A stretch of DNA of 64,000 nucleotides from Arcuatula senhousia (taxonomy: Eukaryota; Mollusca; Bivalvia; Mytilida; Mytilidae), in assembly GCA_963971305.1 (NCBI GenBank), contig OZ020303.1:42272106-42336105 (forward strand), in the 5' to 3' direction. Under the pieces are notes generated by a model that was not told where the DNA came from, ran no database searches, and saw nothing but the letters and a program-made list of their open reading frames with translations. A program made the position numbers and the translations under genes. Shown one piece after another: positions 1-11,923 of the stretch (positions within the stretch are counted from its first letter, which is position 1; each line of letters opens with the position of its first letter).

Positions 1-51
1 ACTTCACTTAGCATTAAAACTAATTCAAATGTAACCATTGTTGTTTTTTAG

Positions 52-3000
52 GTTACCAGAGCAACTTGAGAGTGCTATACAGTTCTTGTAAATCCCCGGT
101 TAGTACAGCTAAAAAGACCACTAGACACATACCCCAGTTTCCAGAAAGGATCCTGGATGCTCCAGATATTGTAGATGATTATTGTAAGTTGTACTGTACA
201 AATGCAGCTTTCATATTTATTTATAGATTACAACTTGTTTATGTCCCGATTATGGCTGCAATATCCCCAATAGGACAATGAGCAATGAATCAATCAACAA
301 ATGCAGCCTGGCAATTATAAATTTTGTTAGGGATATGAACTTAAGTCGAGACATAGATGTGTTGTAAAATCTTTATCATTGCTTCAAATTCTAAGAATCT
401 GTAATCTATGGATGTAGATCATAATGCCCTATCATGTAGCAAATGATGATTTTAAAATACCAGAAATAAAAATTTTATGCCATGTCTACAAATGTAGAAG
501 GGCATATAGTGTTCTGACAGGTCTGCATGTCCACTCATCCATCCTGAATCATTTTTACCTATAATTAGTTAAATTAACTTTTCCATGAAGAAAATATGAT
601 ATCATCATGGAACTTTTTACTCATAATACACATGTACATCAGAGTATGAACAAACAAAATCAACGTAAAATGATATCCCCCACATCAACCTCATTGTTCA
701 GTGAATTCTGGAAAAAATTGTCATTTTATACATGTAGTGTGCATCAATTCTTAAGAACATGCTTTATTGTTTTAACAAATTTGGTATTTTATTTTCAGAC
801 TTGAACCTTCTTGATTGGTCTGTTACCAACCAATTAGCTGTCTGTTTGGGTGGGAGTGTGTACCTGTGGAATGCCACTTCAGGAGAGATAAACCAGCTGA
901 TGCAGGTTGACAGTCAAGATGAATATATTGGCTCTGTGTCATGGATTAAAGAAGGGAATTATCTGGCACTGGGCACAAGCAGTGGTGAAGTGCAGGTTGG
1001 TTTCAAATAACAAATTCAATAGTTAAAAATATATATGTCACGGGGTTTGTATATCCTACCACAATTTCATTTTCCTTAAATGTAGATCTCTTGAAGAATT
1101 ATTCTCCATGGTTCACCACAGGCTATTCAAGGGCGGTGCTCCCCCACTCTTGAATTTCTTTCCCCCACCCTTGAATTTTGAGCTCCACATTAAATTTTGA
1201 CTTTACTCCTTTAAATGATAGTTTTTGTCTCGCCTGCGACGAATAGTCGCGGAAGGCGAGACATAGGTATTACTTTCCGGCGGCGGCGGCGGCGTCGTAA
1301 ACTTTTTTGTAAGACTTTTGTGGACGATGAATTGCTTGAAAAGTATAATAGCTAGGCATCTGATATTTGGTATACAGACAGTTCAGGTTATGGTCTACGC
1401 AACTGTCACCATGCCCTTTGACCCTGACCCCATTTTCACGCTCCAGTGACTCTGTGAACTTAGGTCTTTTTTCAGGCCGTAAACTTTTTTGTAAGACTTT
1501 TGTGGACGATGAATTGCTTGAAAAGTATAATAGCTAGGCATCTGATATTTGGTATACAGACAGTTCAGGTTATAGTCTACGCAACTGTCCCCATGCCGTT
1601 TGACCCTGACCCCATTTTCACGCTCCAGTGACTCTGTGAACTTAGGTCTTTTTTCAGGCCGTAAACTTTTTTGTAAGACTTTTGTGGACGATGAATTGCT
1701 TGAAAAGTATAATAGCTAGGCATCTGATATTTAGTATACAAACAGTTCAGGTTATGGTCTATGCAACTGTCACCATGCCGTGTGACCCTGACCCCATTTT
1801 CACGCTCCAGTGACTCTGCGAACTTAGGTCTTTTTTCAGGCCGTAAACTTTTTTGTAAGACTTTTGTGGACGAATAATTGCTTGAAAAGTATAATAGCTA
1901 GGCATCTGATATTTAGTATACAAACAGTTCAGGTTATGGTCTATGCAACTGTCACCATGCCGTGTGACCCTGACCCCATTTTCATGCTCCAGTGACTCTG
2001 TGAACTTAGGTCTTTTTCAGGCCGAAATTTTTTTTTTGTAAGACTTTTATGGAAGATGAGTTGCTGGAAAGTTATAATAGCTAGGCATCTGATATTGGGT
2101 AAACAGACAGTTGCGGTTATGGACAACGCAACTGTCACCATGCCATGTGACCCTGACCCCATTTTTACGCTCCAGTGACTCTGTGAACTTAGGTCTTTTT
2201 TCAGACAGAAAACTTTTTGTAATACTTGTGTGGACAATGGATTGCTTGAATAGTATAATAACTAGGCATCTGTTATTAGGTATACTGACACTTTTTGTGT
2301 TTATATCAAGAAATGAAAGCTTAGGTAGTTGATTTTAGCGATGGTGCCGGCAGGCAAGACATACTTTTAGTGGCCACACTTGTTTTAATAGAAATTGTAT
2401 GCATTTGGTGATTCATAGCCAAAACACAACTAGAAAAGCAAAAAACAAGACTTATAGCACTATTATGAATTACAATAATGTAACTCAAAAATTTTATCAG
2501 TAGGCGAAAAGTCTTATTGTCAGTCTTGCACCACCCTTGGATTTTGACTGTGGTGATCCCTGTTCTCTAGTTATTGATTTATCAAAATGCTTGAAGATTG
2601 TTGATTATTCTGCTCATGATAGTTCAATGCCTTAAAAAAATTGTTACTTTCAAGCTTTCACTTGAAATTCTTTGAGAGCTTTAATCATAACTATAAATAA
2701 AAGTAGAATAAACTAGAATTGTGAATGTAAAAATGATATTATTGTTACTGTTTCTGTCATGTCTGTTGGCTAATCATGATTCACTTTATCACATTAAAAA
2801 GTTTGCATCTTACACTGAAAAATGTTAAATATATTTTGTTTTCTTCATTTCAGCTTTGGGATGTAGCAGCATGTAAAAGACTTAGAAATATGACTGGTCA
2901 TGCCTCTCGAGTTGGTTGTCTATCATGGAATTCATATATTCTTAGCAGGTATATTACCAGAAAAAGTAACTATTTAAGTGTAACTGTTTATTACTGGCTG

Positions 3001-5987
3001 CTAACTAGAATTAGAAGAAATGTAGTATTTTTTAAGGCATGTCAGTACCACAACACATCTATGTGCATTTGTCTGATTTCTTGGAAATCATTAAAAGTAT
3101 CTCTTTGAAATTTTATAGATTTTGTCATGTTTGTAGCATTTTCATAAGTATTCTTATCTTTTAACAAAAAAATCATTTGTTCTATTTTCCTGTTATTATA
3201 GTGGTTCAAGAAGTGGTAGCATTCACCACCATGATGTGCGAGTGGCAAATCATCATGTAGGAACACTTGATGGCCACACTCAGGAAGTATGTGGTCTGCA
3301 GTGGTCACCAGATGGTCGACATTTGGCCAGTGGTGGTAACGACAATGTTCTAAACATATGGCCAGCTCAGGTTGGAAACTACACATCAGAATCATCAGCT
3401 ATTTACTCATTTACTCAACATCAAGCAGCAGTTAAGGTAAGTAAGAAAGAGAAAGGATATCTAGATTTAAAGTTATCTACACCAGCGTAATTACTTTCTA
3501 TATATTTACCTCTTGATAGCAGACTTGGCCAAATTCGTCGGCCGTACGGACATGTCCAGTGATTTTCATCATCGGTCCGACCAAAGTCAGTACTGCACTG
3601 GACCAGATGTCCGTCAGATTTATGGATCATAATGTATTTAATTGTTATTTTTCGTTGTTAAATTTTCTTCTAATCTTTTTATTTTGACTTAAATATCACG
3701 ATTTTACTTGCTATTTATTGACAGCCAGTTAATTTTACATTATTTATTAACAAACACCATCGACAAATGGATGAAACTGTCAACAAAATTTGTTGCACAT
3801 GCGCAAATTATCGGAAATAGTGAAATCATTTGTTGAAATCTGGTGAAACATGAACAATTTCCGGAATTTGACGATAATATCAAAGTTTAATAAAATTTTG
3901 GTCCGATGGTGTTTTGGTCGGACCGGCAAGTGATATTAGGTTATCAGACCGAAAGTACGGCCTATTCCAAAACTGTTTTGCCAAGTCTGTGATAGTAAAC
4001 TTTGTACATTGAAACTTCATAACACTTCCACTGAAATTGTAGTTTTCATTAATTTAGCACTGGCCTGCTTGCGTCTGGCCAGTAAAAACCCTCTCTGGCA
4101 AGTGAAATACAGAGGAATTTTGTATTGGATAAATATAGAACAAAACTAAAAATCAAGGACTCGGGCACCCTAATTTCTTAGACTGTGAATTACACCAATA
4201 AATAATTCAAACCAATTTTAAGAATTTGTACTAAAATTAACTGCTAAACAAAATTATTTTGCACTGATTTTGAAAAAAATGCTACTAGCAGGCATCCATT
4301 TTGGGGCATGTTATTACATGTATAAGCCTGTTGTTGTTGTCCATGATAAACATGTCTTCAGTATTCATGTTATTAACATTCTCTTTGTCTTTATATAGGC
4401 TGTAGCTTGGTGTCCATGGCAACCAAATATACTTGCCAGTGGTGGCGGAACTGCAGATAGACACATACGATTCTGGAACTGTAGTACTGGTACATGTGTT
4501 CAAAGTGTTGATACTAAATCACAAGTAAGTACACACAGTCACAGATCAAAATCAGCAAAATTTTTAGAAATATATATATATATACTAATTACTGAAAGCA
4601 GTTTGTATTATGCATGTGTAAGTTGTAATTTGTTTATGTATAAACTGTATAAAGATGAAAATGTTCAGATAAGATACTCTATTTTGTATCATTTTACCAA
4701 ATGTAATGCCAAACATTTTGGTAGGTATATGATCTTGTAAACAATGTGAATAAATTTTTGGAAAAAAGGTTTTATTTGATCCGACAAAGTGCCATGTCCA
4801 TATATATCTAGTGCTGGTTGTCTTCCATTGCAGATTTTTTTCAAATTGCTGCTTGTTCATATAGATTGTGTTGCATACACTTATCCCACATCTCATTATC
4901 ATCTATAATTTCAAACTTTTACCAAAGCATTCTATTTGATATATAACTGAATCTCTTGTTTACAGGTTTGTTCATTGTTGTGGTCAAAAGACTATAAAGA
5001 ATTGATATCTAGTCATGGGTTTGCCTTGAATCAACTCACCATATGGAAATATCCTTCTCTGTCTAAAGTAGCAGAATTGACAGGTTTGTATTTACATTAA
5101 GATTCTTAAGGTCTGAATAAATTTTGTCAGCTTTTAACCTTAAAGGCAAAAACATACATTCTTAATGATCACCTATGTGTATGACTATGTGGCTTCATTT
5201 TATCACATGATAAGATGCATAATATTATACAAACCTGTTAAGGCAAAACTAATATGCAAAGATTCGGAATTATGATGTGTCATATGGATGCATTTTTGGC
5301 CGGATTTCACGGGGTGAAAAATCCAGGTATGTTAGGCAGGCGGGGAAAAAATTTTCGTAAGTTTTCTCAGCAACAACTAATCACAGCCACTTGATATTTG
5401 GTATACAGCATCAGGGTGGGGTCCCATAACGTGTGATACAATTTCAGGTATGTCGCTCACCTACTTCCTGTGTAACGAAATCTGGCCATTTTTGACTTTG
5501 ACAGATTTTCTCCAGATTTGGGGAGTGATAGAAATAAACATGCTTTCTCCTGAAAAGATAACTAAATGCCTAAAAGTCTACAAGATGGTCATATAACAAG
5601 TGAAACTGTTATAACTATACAACCATTTTTTCTCAGATGTTTAATTTTGCAATTTGAATATTTTTGACCAATCTTGTTCAAAATTTTAAGGAAATGTAGT
5701 CATAATGTTATTAAATGAAAAAAAATAATTGAAAAGGTTTAGACTTGGTGAAAATTGTATGTCTAATTTTCTATTTTGTCATGTTTTTGTATTCAGGTCA
5801 CACAGCAAGAGTTCTTCACATGGCCATGTCACCCGATGGAACTACAGTTGTGTCGGCAGGAGCTGATGAAACATTAAGACTTTGGAAGTGCTTTGCTGTG
5901 GACGAGGACAAAAAGAAGAAACAACAACAGAAATCTTCAACAAAAGACACTAGCAGAGCATTATCTATGACATCTAAAATTAGATAG
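52..5987 (+). CDS. CDC20: CDC20 (fizzy) WD40 activator of the APC/C, C-terminal seven exons (5' partial)
   Basis: Cdc20 recruits mitotic substrates to the anaphase-promoting complex and is the target of the spindle checkpoint. Exons read from the sequence: 52-183, 799-995, 2854-2948, 3202-3436, 4399-4524, 4966-5083, 5797-5987. All junctions are AG/GT and phases are consistent, giving 363 residues plus TAG. The fragment opens just before the conserved RILDAPD segment, then encodes seven WD40 blades: SVYLW (blade 1), [19 protein letters not shown] (2), [14 protein letters not shown] (3), [15 protein letters not shown] (4), [10 protein letters not shown] (5), [16 protein letters not shown] (6) and [13 protein letters not shown] (7). 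The protein ends in Ile-Arg, the IR tail that docks on APC/C TPR subunits. These signatures fit Cdc20 rather than the paralogue Cdh1/FZR1. The N-terminal exons, with the expected KEN and C-box motifs, lie left of the window. Introns 2, 4 and 6 hold repeats. Identification rests on recalled family sequence. Confidence 0.95.
1227..2382 (+). mobile_element. Tandem-core element 'A', copy 1 (non-autonomous, Helentron/Pearl-like)
   Basis: Lies in CDC20 intron 2. It opens with a GTCTCGCC...GGCGAGAC hairpin, then TAGGTATTACTTTCCGG and a GCGGCG run. About six ~185-bp direct repeats follow, each containing GCTAGGCATCTGATATT and a TGACC-CTGACCCCATTTT block. It ends with GGTGCCGGCAGGCAAGACAT and GGCCACACTTG. 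Both borders sit in oligo-T. The same ends recur in reverse orientation at 18,160-20,053, which defines the limits. No long ORF is present. The architecture resembles bivalve non-autonomous Helentrons (Pearl-type elements), but the class is inferred. Confidence 0.75.
3520..3989 (+). mobile_element. hAT-like MITE, copy 1
   Basis: A 470-bp element in CDC20 intron 4. Its ends are inverted repeats (CAGACTTGGCCAAA on the left, TTTTGCCAAGTCTG on the right) and it is flanked by a direct TGATAG (3,514-3,519 and 3,990-3,995). The CAG...TGGCCAA terminus resembles hAT elements, but their usual duplication is 8 bp and only 6 bp are visible here. A diverged second copy is at about 24,826-25,275. No coding capacity. 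Confidence 0.7.
5274..5560 (+). repeat. Interspersed repeat 'F', copy 1
   Basis: Segment in CDC20 intron 6 containing AATTTTCGTAA...TTTTCTCAGCAAC, then TTGATATTTGGTATACAGCATCAGGGTGGGG and CTCACCTACTTCCTG. Related segments occur at 9,256-9,480 and, interrupted, in each 7.6-kb unit near 48,545-49,125. Ends are not defined. Confidence 0.6.
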
Positions 5988-7290
5988 TCCTATGTTAGAT
6001 TATATTATTTAGGTAATAATTGCCTGACGATTGATCTCCTAAATATCTAACTGGCAGATTGGAGACAAAATGTGATAATATCACATCTTTCAATGGTATA
6101 ATCTTCCTGTATGCCATGCATAAAAGAGCCCTGAGAACTGAGGCTTAAGATTTGTGGTACAAGAGTATTTCAACAACATTTACAACAACAAACTGAAATA
6201 CATCTATTCTCCTACAGTTGAAGTTGAAAAATATTATGTTAAAGTTTTATTTTGTTTTGTATAACGTATTGTTGGTTGAGGAATAAGTTGATCATGACAG
6301 AGTGAATATTTGTTTTTGTTAATACTGGTATAATGAAACTATTCTAATTTTAATATGGAAAAAAGTCTTAAAACCAAACACTATATACCTTTCCTGTATA
6401 AAGATTGGGTATTTAAAGACCACCCTCAATTAACAGATTAAGAACTTTGAGAAGATAAAGCTTCAATCATGTTGAAAACCAACAAATTTAGCTACATTGT
6501 TAGTCTTTTTTAGGATGTCTGTTGGCTACACCATTCTTGTTATATTCAAAATCATTGATTAAATTTATGTCACATTTTGCTGTAGGTTCTCTTCCTAGTG
6601 CTATTTTCATAACTTCATTTGTACTACACAATTATAAATGATTTAACAAAATATTGATTTCCACTGAAACTTAATAATTCCTGTTCTTATGTGTTATGTA
6701 TTTATTGCTGACGCCTATTAAAACCGAAGACTCTAAATCATGTGAAAAGTTATCTAATTTTTACCTTTAATCATGATATTTTAACTTGAAGACTTATGAT
6801 TTAATCACTTAAATGGTGGTGCCTTTTTATTTTTGTCTTTTTAAAATTAAGTTTTATTTTTATGTAAAAATTCTTAATTTATTATTTTATTTTTAATTGT
6901 TTAAGAATTTGTTTGAAATCTTTTAAATTTATGTGTAGTTTGTTTTACTGCCATAAACCACCAAAAAATCATTACTCTTTTTTTTTTAAAGTTTCAACCA
7001 ATTCAAATATGCAAGAGCAATCAAACAACAAAAGTTACCTGTTTCTAGAAAGTTGCATAAAAGTAAAAAAAAAAACAGAAACATTTTCTTTAATGTAGAA
7101 CCTTGTACTTTTCTCTGCCTCTCAAGTTTTTATACAACTTTTAGTACATAATTATGAATGATTATATGAATGAGACTGTGAATGTGTTTTATATTTATGC
7201 TTTTATATGTGTGATTGAAAGTCATTTATCATGTTTATAGTTGCAATATGTTTGTTACTGAATAATGTTTGAAAATAAAAATAAATTTAT
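5988..7290 (+). other. CDC20: CDC20 3' untranslated region
   Basis: AT-rich non-coding stretch after the CDC20 stop. No recognisable repeat or exon was seen before the tandem AATAAA signals near 7,274-7,285, so it reads as one long 3' UTR of about 1.3 kb. The exact cleavage site is inferred. Confidence 0.6.
7274..7285 (+). terminator. Double polyadenylation signal of CDC20
   Basis: Two AATAAA hexamers lie back to back (7,274-7,279 and 7,280-7,285), about 1.29 kb after the stop. Repeat-derived sequence begins a few hundred bases later, which agrees with a transcript end here. Confidence 0.6.
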
Positions 7291-7660
7291 AAGCATTTCA
7301 TGTTTTTGATACCCCGCCACACAAGTGGCAAGTCAGTTCCTTTCTGTGTCTGTCCGACCCAGAAGGTTTCCAGATGATAACTTGAAAACACGTCAAGGGA
7401 TTTGAATGATATATTGCACAGCTGTTGAGTACAATAAAATACAGGTCAAGTTCAATTTGCAGGATGATCCAAGAACCATTATTGAAGATTTGCCACTTTG
7501 TAAATTTTCCAAATTTGGAAAGGATGAAATTTTCTGGTATAAGAAATATAACTCAATTCTTTTCTGTTTCTATATAGATGTATAGTATATACAGTATAGT
7601 ATACAAATACATTTAAATATTAATGAATATCATGACAGGGTATCATTTAATGTCCCATTA
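7291..7660. other. Intergenic stretch, no feature recognised
   Basis: Between the CDC20 poly(A) signals and the decayed A element. It holds only weak similarity to the degenerate bivalve repeats further on (CCTGGTAATATGC-like phrases). No exon or RNA gene was seen. Confidence 0.4.
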
Positions 7661-7669
7661 GATGCCCTA

Positions 7670-8765
7670 TTTTTGCGAATAGTCTCGGAAGCGTGGCATA
7701 GGTATTACTTTCTGGCAACGGCGGTGGTGTGGTAAACATTTTTGTAAGACTTTAGTCGAAAATGAATTACTTGAAAATATAATAGCTAGGTATCTGATAT
7801 TTGGTATACAGACAGTTCAGGTTATGGTCTACACAACTGTCACCATGCCATGTGACCTTGATCCCATTTTCACACTCCAGTGACTCTGTGAACTTCGATC
7901 TGTTTTCAGGCTAAAAACTTCTTTGTAAGACTTTTGTGGAAAATGAATTACATGAAAGGTATAATAGCTATGCATCTGATATTTAGTATAAAGACAGTTC
8001 AGGTTATGGTCTAGGCAACTGTCATCATTCTGTGTGACCCTGACCCCATTTTCATGCTCCAGTGACTCTGTGAACTTTGGTATTTTTCAGACCAAAAACT
8101 TCTTTGTGACACTTTTGTGGAAAATTAATTTCTTGAAAATTATAATAGCTAGGCATCTCATATTTGATATGCAGACATTTGGGGTTATGGTCTACACAAC
8201 TGTCACCATGCCATGTGACCTTGACCCCATTTTCATGCTTCATTGACTCTGTAAACTTTGGTCTTTTTCAGGCCAAAAACTTCTTTTGTGGAAAACGAAT
8301 TTCTTGAAAAGTATAATAGGTAGGCATCTGATATTTGGTATACAGACATTTCAGGTTTAATGGTCCAGGCAAATGTCATCATGGTGTGGGACCTTGACCC
8401 CATTTTACGCTTCAGTTACTTTGATAACTTTTGTCTTTTTGAGCTGTAAACTACTTTGTAAGACTTTTTAAATTTGTAGAAAATGAAAAGTATAATAGCT
8501 AAATTCATCTAGGACATTGATGAATTAAATTAGGGTTTTTGAGTCTGACCTTGACCTCATTTTTACACTAAATGACTGTTGATATTGTTTTTTTGTGTTC
8601 AGTCTTAAACTCTTTTATGGTAAGTCTGTTTCTCAATGACTATGATATCTAGACTAGAATCATTTTAGTTGGTCCAGATGAAAATGTTAAGAATTAATAA
8701 ATGAATAGTTAGATAACTAAGTATTCTGATAGTGCCAGCAGGCAAGACATACTTTAGTGTTAACT
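7670..8765 (+). mobile_element. Tandem-core element 'A', copy 2 (decayed)
   Basis: Same order of parts as the element at 1,227-2,382: GAATAGTCTCGGAAG, TAGGTATTACTTTCTGGC, four to five ~185-bp units with progressively more substitutions, then GATAGTGCCAGCAGGCAAGACAT. The terminal hairpin arms are largely lost and the last units are strongly diverged, so this is an older insertion than the other two copies. Confidence 0.7.
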
Positions 8766-8889
8766 CTTGTTATAGTTTTTTCCAGCTCGCATATCATTAA
8801 ACTAGAAACACTATACCTTACTTCCATGGATCGTGCATATAAAATCTGTTTTGTTTTATGAACTGAAGTATACAGTTGCCCCAGTATCA

Positions 8890-11625
8890 AATTATACATA
8901 TTGAAGGAGTGATGTTTTTGAACCAAGAATTTTCAAGAAAACCCTCTTAAACAAAAAATTACCAGAAGATATTGATCCTCACATTTTTGGGGGAGTTATG
9001 GCCCTTAGAAATTTGCAGATCCACATTTATCATCTTGTCACCATAACTCCTCTAAAGCTTCTGAACTGAATTCACTAAAACTTGGTATGTAGGAAGGACA
9101 CCATATGTAGTTGTGCATATACCAGGAAAATTAGAAATTTTGGGGGAGGGCTTTAATTGATTTTTGAAACCCAGTTTGACTTGAAAATTTGTCCAGTCTT
9201 ATGATAGCAATATAGTTCTTGTCAGTATTGCCTTTGCAAAAACTAAATCATTTTTTGCCGCAAAGTGAAAAATTTGGGTTATAAAATGGTGAATGGTGGT
9301 CGGGGAGTAAATTTTCGTATTAGTTTTCTCAGCAACTACTTATCACAGCCACCTGATATTTAGTATACAGCATCAAAAAGGGGGGAGGGGTAACCATAAT
9401 ATGGGAACTGATTTCAGGTCTGTTGCTTACTTTCTGTTTAAAGAAATCCGACCATGTTCGACTTTGAGATTTTTTTACCCTTCTTAGGCAAGTGAAAGCT
9501 GCAAGGATCACATAAGCCCTTAGCTCTACCTTAAAATATTGAGTACAGCTAAATAAATTTTGTAGTTCATCCAAGTTCAAGTAAACAAAGTTTGAATGAC
9601 ATCCCTTTAGCAGTTTCTCAGATCTTGACCAAAAAATCAACAGATGTAATCTTTGACATTATAGCGAAGTGTAACAATGCCAACTTTGTCCTGCTCTACA
9701 GGATTTCTAAATGAAAGACCTTAGTAATCTCACATACCTCATGCCTTCCACTTCTGGACTATCAATAGTATTCTTAAATTTGCAGATAAAAAGTTGATTA
9801 TATGCAAAACTATTTTGATGTACTTCTTGCATACTATTAAAAACGAAAGAATATGGAATATGTGCCAAAAAGACACGATCCACATATTGAAATGATTTTA
9901 ATAAATGTACAAAAGCAAAATTTCACTGCGTGTGAAGCGCTTTTCTGGATTAACCTTCATCAGACACACTAGGAGTAGAAAACTTGGAAAACCGGTAGAA
10001 TATTAGATTTGATAAAAAAAAAATGCCAAAAAATATTACAACAATGACCAAACAGATCAGTTTATCAATTTTTAAAGAAACCGCCAAACGTTGTCAAATT
10101 TTGGAAAATGTAAACTGTGTCTTTCCAACACATATGCCAGTACTCGAAATTATATAAGAGCATACAACTGAAGCACGGGGAAGCTTTCTACGACCTCCAC
10201 ACAGCACTAAAGCCAAACTTTGAAATAATATTAAAAACGAAAGAATATGGAATATGTGCCAAAAAGACACGATCCTTTAATTTTCTTTGAAAGTTTGTTT
10301 TGCAAATTTTCAAGTCCTAAGAGCAATTTGGTGGAGTTTCTAGTACAATTCACAACTACATACTGTGTACTTCTTCAAGAAGTTCTTGCATACATAAGTT
10401 AAGATATATTCTGTTAATTAGTTTCAGAAGACTTGTGTCCGAAAGAAGATGAATCAGGATTTTCGGCTTATTGATAACTCCCACAATATTCCTATCAAAA
10501 TGGACAACTACATATGGTGTACTTCTTGCTTAAAGTTTCCATCAATTCTGTGTTGTACTTTCAAAGTGATGAGTTCAGATTTTCAGCAAAAGGGCCGTAA
10601 CTCCCACAAAAATTTGTGGATAATGCCAGATTTCTTGAAAATATTGGGCGGGTGGGTGAATTTTTATTTTTAGTTTTTATCCGTTTTGATAAAATATCCC
10701 GTCATTTTAATGAAAATTGACCAAAAATGCACATAATTTGCCAAAAAAAAAAATTTATTATTTTTTTTAGGCAGCTGAAAAAATCGAGCGGAAGGGGGTG
10801 AGAATCTAGGATATTTTTTATATTGGCCTAAAAGATTGCTGATAATATCTTCAACTAGATATGGTGCACTTATTGCATACAAAGTTTCAATAAATTGTGT
10901 TCAGTAGTTTCAGAGGAGTTGCATCCACAAACTGTGATCACATGACTGAAGGACCAGTTAAAAACACACCCTACATTGTTGTGTGGGGATATAATGAAGA
11001 GCAAAATATGTTGATACTAGAAAAAAAAAGAAAGAATGTGTCCATGGGACACGGATGCCCCCCCCCTGGCCCCAAACAGAAAGCAGATTTCTAATAGGTC
11101 TAAAAATGGCTTAGGACATACTGAGTTTGTCATACTGATCCATCCTACCAAGTTTCAAATCATTCTGGTATACAGTTCCTGATAAAAGCTTGACAGAAAT
11201 TTTCATAGTCATGTTAACATATTTTAACATTGGCCTAAGTCCCAAACAGGAAGTAGATGTCCGGCAGGTCTCAAAATCGCTAAGGACGTATAGTTTGTCA
11301 TACTGAGCCATCCTGCCAAGTTTCAAATCATTCACATGTACGGTTCCTGAGAAAAGCTTGACGGAAATTTTCATAGTCATGTTCACATATATACTAAAAT
11401 TGGCATAAGTCCCAAACAGGAAGTAGATGTCCAACAGGTCTCAAAATCACTTAGGACGTATAGTTTGTCATACTGAACCATCCTTCCAAATTTCAAATCA
11501 TTCTCATGTATGGTTCCTGAGAAAAGCTTGACGGAAATTTGTACGGATGTACGTACGTACGGACGGACGTACAGACGGACATGAGTAAAACTTAATGCCC
11601 CCCGACATGTCGTCGCTGGGCGAAA
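8890..11625. repeat. Cluster of degenerate tandem-core repeats (family 'D')
   Basis: Composite of diverged repeat modules. Phrases such as CATATGGTGTACTTCTTGC and AGTTTCAGAGGAGTTGCATC recur near 10,510, 10,860 and 10,910. From about 11,070 there are nearly three ~172-bp direct repeats, each with CCCAAACAGGAAGTAGATGT and TTCCTGAGAAAAGCTTGACG. The right end has an ACGTACGGACGGACGTACAG-type tract at 11,545-11,580 and a CGACATGTCG hairpin at about 11,603-11,612. Repeat F copy 2 (about 9,256-9,480) is embedded. No functional ORF. Confidence 0.6.
9835..10275. repeat. 347-bp segment bracketed by perfect 47-bp direct repeats
   Basis: Positions 9,835-9,881 and 10,229-10,275 are identical (beginning TATTAAAAACGAAAG, ending GACACGATCC). 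The 347 bp between them includes a GTGAAGCGCTTTTCTGGATTA stretch that looks like a retroelement tail. Either a short duplicated flank or minimal terminal repeats. Confidence 0.65.
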
Positions 11626-11923
11626 AAATGTTTCCTTCTGTTTTTTCCTTTCCTTATACATGTATTTTCTGACCAATGGGGTACAATATCAATCTGTTTC
11701 TGAAACATGGTTCATATATGAAACAAGAATTGTGGTCATTCACCTGTATCTTAAAATATTTGATAAACAGGAAGTACATGTACTATAGGACAAAGTTATA
11801 TACCAAATATCAAAAGGTGGTGGCATGTAGTTGCATAGAAAACTGACAGAAATTGTGTGAGGCTGCAGTGCACTGTAAGACAGCAGATAGTCCCAAAGTG
11901 ACTCCTATATTGCAAGGGACATA

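Noticed and set aside
1941..2237. Minus-strand ORF of 98 codons in element A
   Set aside because: Translation of the 185-bp core repeat. The protein repeats itself with the DNA period.
11545..11580. Simple ACGT/ACGG microsatellite as an independent feature
   Set aside because: The same tract occurs before the terminal hairpin in other elements, so it is part of the repeat's 3' end.
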